Under the pieces are notes generated by a model. That model was not told where the DNA came from, did no database searches, and worked only from the letters and a program-made list of their open reading frames with translations. Below, in pieces: positions 61,696 to 64,000 of a stretch of 64,000 bases of DNA. This DNA comes from Otis tarda. Its lineage: Eukaryota; Chordata; Aves; Otidiformes; Otididae. The stretch is from NCBI GenBank assembly GCA_026413225.1, contig CM048552.1, positions 54,451,001 to 54,515,000 of the forward strand, read 5' to 3'. Within the stretch, counting starts at the first letter, position 1; each line of letters begins with the position of its first letter. The position numbers were made by a program, and so were the translations under genes.

Positions 61696-64000
61696 CTGAA
61701 AGAACAAGAGTAGTAGAAGTTATTTTTTTGTGTCTTCCCTTCCTTTTGCTTACCAACTCATTGATCAACAAGCATTGATAAACAAACACAGTCCACAAAG
61801 TAAGCTTTTCCTAATCACAAGAATTACTTCAATGCATGACAAACAGTCAAATGAATTGCTGAAATTTAACTTAAACGACCTTGGTAATACCTGCTTTAAC
61901 TGCTATACAATGGAAAAATAAGCAAGAATGAGACTAAACTACTTCATAGCAAAACTCACATTGAGGAAAATTTGTAGAACAGAAACACCTTGAAAGTGTT
62001 AGCACATGAATTTAAAGCATAACAGAAATAGTTTACTATTTGGGACCAAAAAAACACAGAGGTGAAGAGAATATAATTTGCTGATTCAGTTGAAAGAGAT
62101 AATTTCAGCCTGATATCTAGCATATTTTACTCACCATTAACCATGTTCCTTCATTTCTGATTAAGCTAAATATCTCTATTTTAAAGTGTACATAATTTGA
62201 TCCTATGTGTTGCCACAGAAACTCCCACTCATGCCAGCCCTAAACGGATTCAGCTTTATGGAGATCGAAATTATTGTGGTTTTTTTCTTTTTTTTTTAAT
62301 TTGGTTAGCCGTTTCATCCCAATTAAATAATAGGGAAAAAAAGTTGTAAAGGGTTTTTTTTTGTTGGTTGGGGCTTTTTTGTTTGTTTTGTTGAAGTCCT
62401 TTACATTTCAAGATAAAAATCAACTGCCAAAAATTGCTCAGGAGCCTGGAAGTTAAAATCACCCTTCCTCTTTCAGTGAAATGTAATCATCAGATTCAAG
62501 CCAAAATAGAACTTCCACATTTCTTAATTTGTTGAAATCGGCAGAAAATTATTTCGCTGAGGTCTGGAATTGATAGAACTACATCAGTCACCAGTAAAAC
62601 TAGCTCCTATCAAGTGCTGAGAGAAAGAAAATAGAACTAAGAAACATATACCAGCCTCAAGGAAAGCACATACCAGCAGGACAAATTCCCTATATTAAAA
62701 CTCATAAGGGCAACTTAAGTAATGGTTTTAAAGCAGAGGGAGGTAAATTCAGACTAGATTTAAGGGAAAAAAATTTCACAATGAGCGTGGTGAAACACTG
62801 GAACAGGTTGCCCAGAGAGGTGGTGGATGCCCCATCCCTGGAAACACTCAAGGCCAGGTTGGATGGGGTTCTGAGCAACCTGATCTGGTTGGAGATGTCC
62901 CTGCTCCTTGCAGGGGGGTTGGACTAGATGACCTTTAAAGGTCCCTTCCAACCCAAACTATTCCATGATTCTGTAACTTCCTCTGGGAAGGATGCAGACA
63001 GGAGCTCTTCCCAGTTTCCCACAGGGCATAGTTAGAGAATACAGTCAGAGATGATTGAATGGTTTGTTGATTATTCAGAGAATCCTGTATCAACCTTCTC
63101 CACTCTCTTTCTGTGCCTTGCCCCATTCCCAGCTGTTTAAGTACTTGATTGCATTACCTTGCTGCTCCTTATCTCAGCTCTGGTACCATTCTGACTACCA
63201 AATCTAATTGTCTGCGTACATTCAGGCAAAACACTAGCCCAGCAAAAAAAAAAAAATGTAACTTTTTTTTTTTCCTGGCAATTTGCAGTTTGAATTAGGT
63301 TGTTATGTAGATAGATAAGCAAGAGAGCTGGTGCAAGAAGGCAGCTCTCTACTGTGTTAGTAGATGAAGTGATGCATGAAAGGGCCGGATCAGTAGCAGG
63401 GTAGACACAAGTTGAGGGGATTTGATCTGTGGAGGGAGGTGCTGGGGCAAGAGAGGAGCATTCAGCAGCTTTGCACCATTACCCCTTTCATGAAACTGCA
63501 GATACAGTATTAATTTTAGTTCTAGAGTTTCTTGTCTCCAATGCAACACAAGACTACATGCCATAATCATAACCTGCTTCTTGAAAAGGACAAGAAAGTT
63601 GAAGAGACAGATCAATATTCTCCAACTCTGCAGTCATAGAAAATTTGGGAAATAAAAATCCCAAGTAATTTTAGGAAGGAATTCATATATTTTCCATACA
63701 ACAAGTCAGAGGTCTCATGGCACTAGAGGAGAGGAGCAAATAGCACAAGAAAGTCCATCTGGCAGATGGCCTTTTAGGCATGAGAACCAGATGAGGAGGA
63801 TAAAAACAGCCAGGCTACTATCCTAATCACTGCGTAGGCCAGGAGAGATGACCAGGCTGCTTCCAGGCTCAACCATCAGCTCTACTCTCTCCATTTTGCA
63901 CTCAAAAGTTATGCAACACAAGACAGATTTTACACTAGTAGTATCTTTAAGCTGTGATGACTGATGTAGAGAGACTAGGTTAGTTCAAAATCAGGGGAAT
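61696..64000 (-). other. PLBD1 intron at the right edge
   Basis: No further PLBD1 exon is recognisable; the upstream exons must be beyond the window. Holds one CR1 tail (62720-62976) and T or A runs near 62281-62298 and 63245-63273. Confidence 0.75.
62720..62976 (+). mobile_element. CR1 LINE 3' end
   Basis: Well-preserved CR1 3' segment: 'aggttgcccagagaggtggt', 'gatgccccatccctggaaac', 'aggccaggttggatggggtt', 'ttggactagatgacctttaa' and the terminal ccatgattctgt. It is less diverged than the 16655 and 23265 copies, so it is probably younger. Confidence 0.93.

Noticed and set aside
1-64000. CRISPR arrays, tRNA or rRNA genes
   Set aside because: No regularly spaced repeats, tRNA cloverleaf with A and B boxes, or rRNA sequence was recognised on either strand.

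Overview
This is a piece of bird nuclear genome. Several copies of the avian/reptilian LINE CR1 are present, recognisable by the 3' tail motif of the 'GGACTAGATGACCTTTAAAG ... ATTCTATGATTCTATG' type. There is also a solo LTR of a common bird endogenous retrovirus group, and the genes have vertebrate introns with GT-AG boundaries. The species cannot be told from the sequence alone.

Two genes point toward each other. From the left, on the + strand, runs the 3' half of ATF7IP (MCAF1), the partner of the histone H3K9 methyltransferase SETDB1. Five coding exons are visible (15476-26964). They carry the SUMO-interacting motif, the Pro/Gln/Thr-rich linker and the C-terminal fibronectin type III domain. 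A long 3' UTR with several poly(A) signals follows. From the right, on the - strand, runs PLBD1 (phospholipase B domain containing 1). Nine coding exons are visible (61695 down to 35684), covering all of the protein except its N-terminal part. The catalytic N-terminal-nucleophile Cys region is included. Convergent ATF7IP and PLBD1 neighbours match the order I know from other amniotes.

The most unusual element is at the left end (about 702-2231 +). It is an intact ~500-codon reading frame for a Crypton-type tyrosine recombinase, about 13 kb upstream of the first visible ATF7IP exon and on the same strand. It keeps all recognisable catalytic residues (Arg, His-x-x-Arg, His, Tyr). It has no in-frame ATG at its 5' end but has a candidate splice acceptor in phase 0, and it is followed by a TGA stop and an AATAAA signal. 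The simplest reading is a domesticated recombinase exon. It would be used either as an alternative 3'-terminal exon of ATF7IP, giving a fusion of a transposon-silencing cofactor with a transposon recombinase, or as its own gene.

The remaining sequence is intronic or intergenic: degenerate CR1 fragments, a 1.5 kb CR1 copy with a broken reverse transcriptase, one solo LTR, one LTR relic reduced to its two ends, microsatellites and homopolymer runs, and one perfect 15-bp hairpin in a PLBD1 intron. I found no tRNA, rRNA or CRISPR feature.
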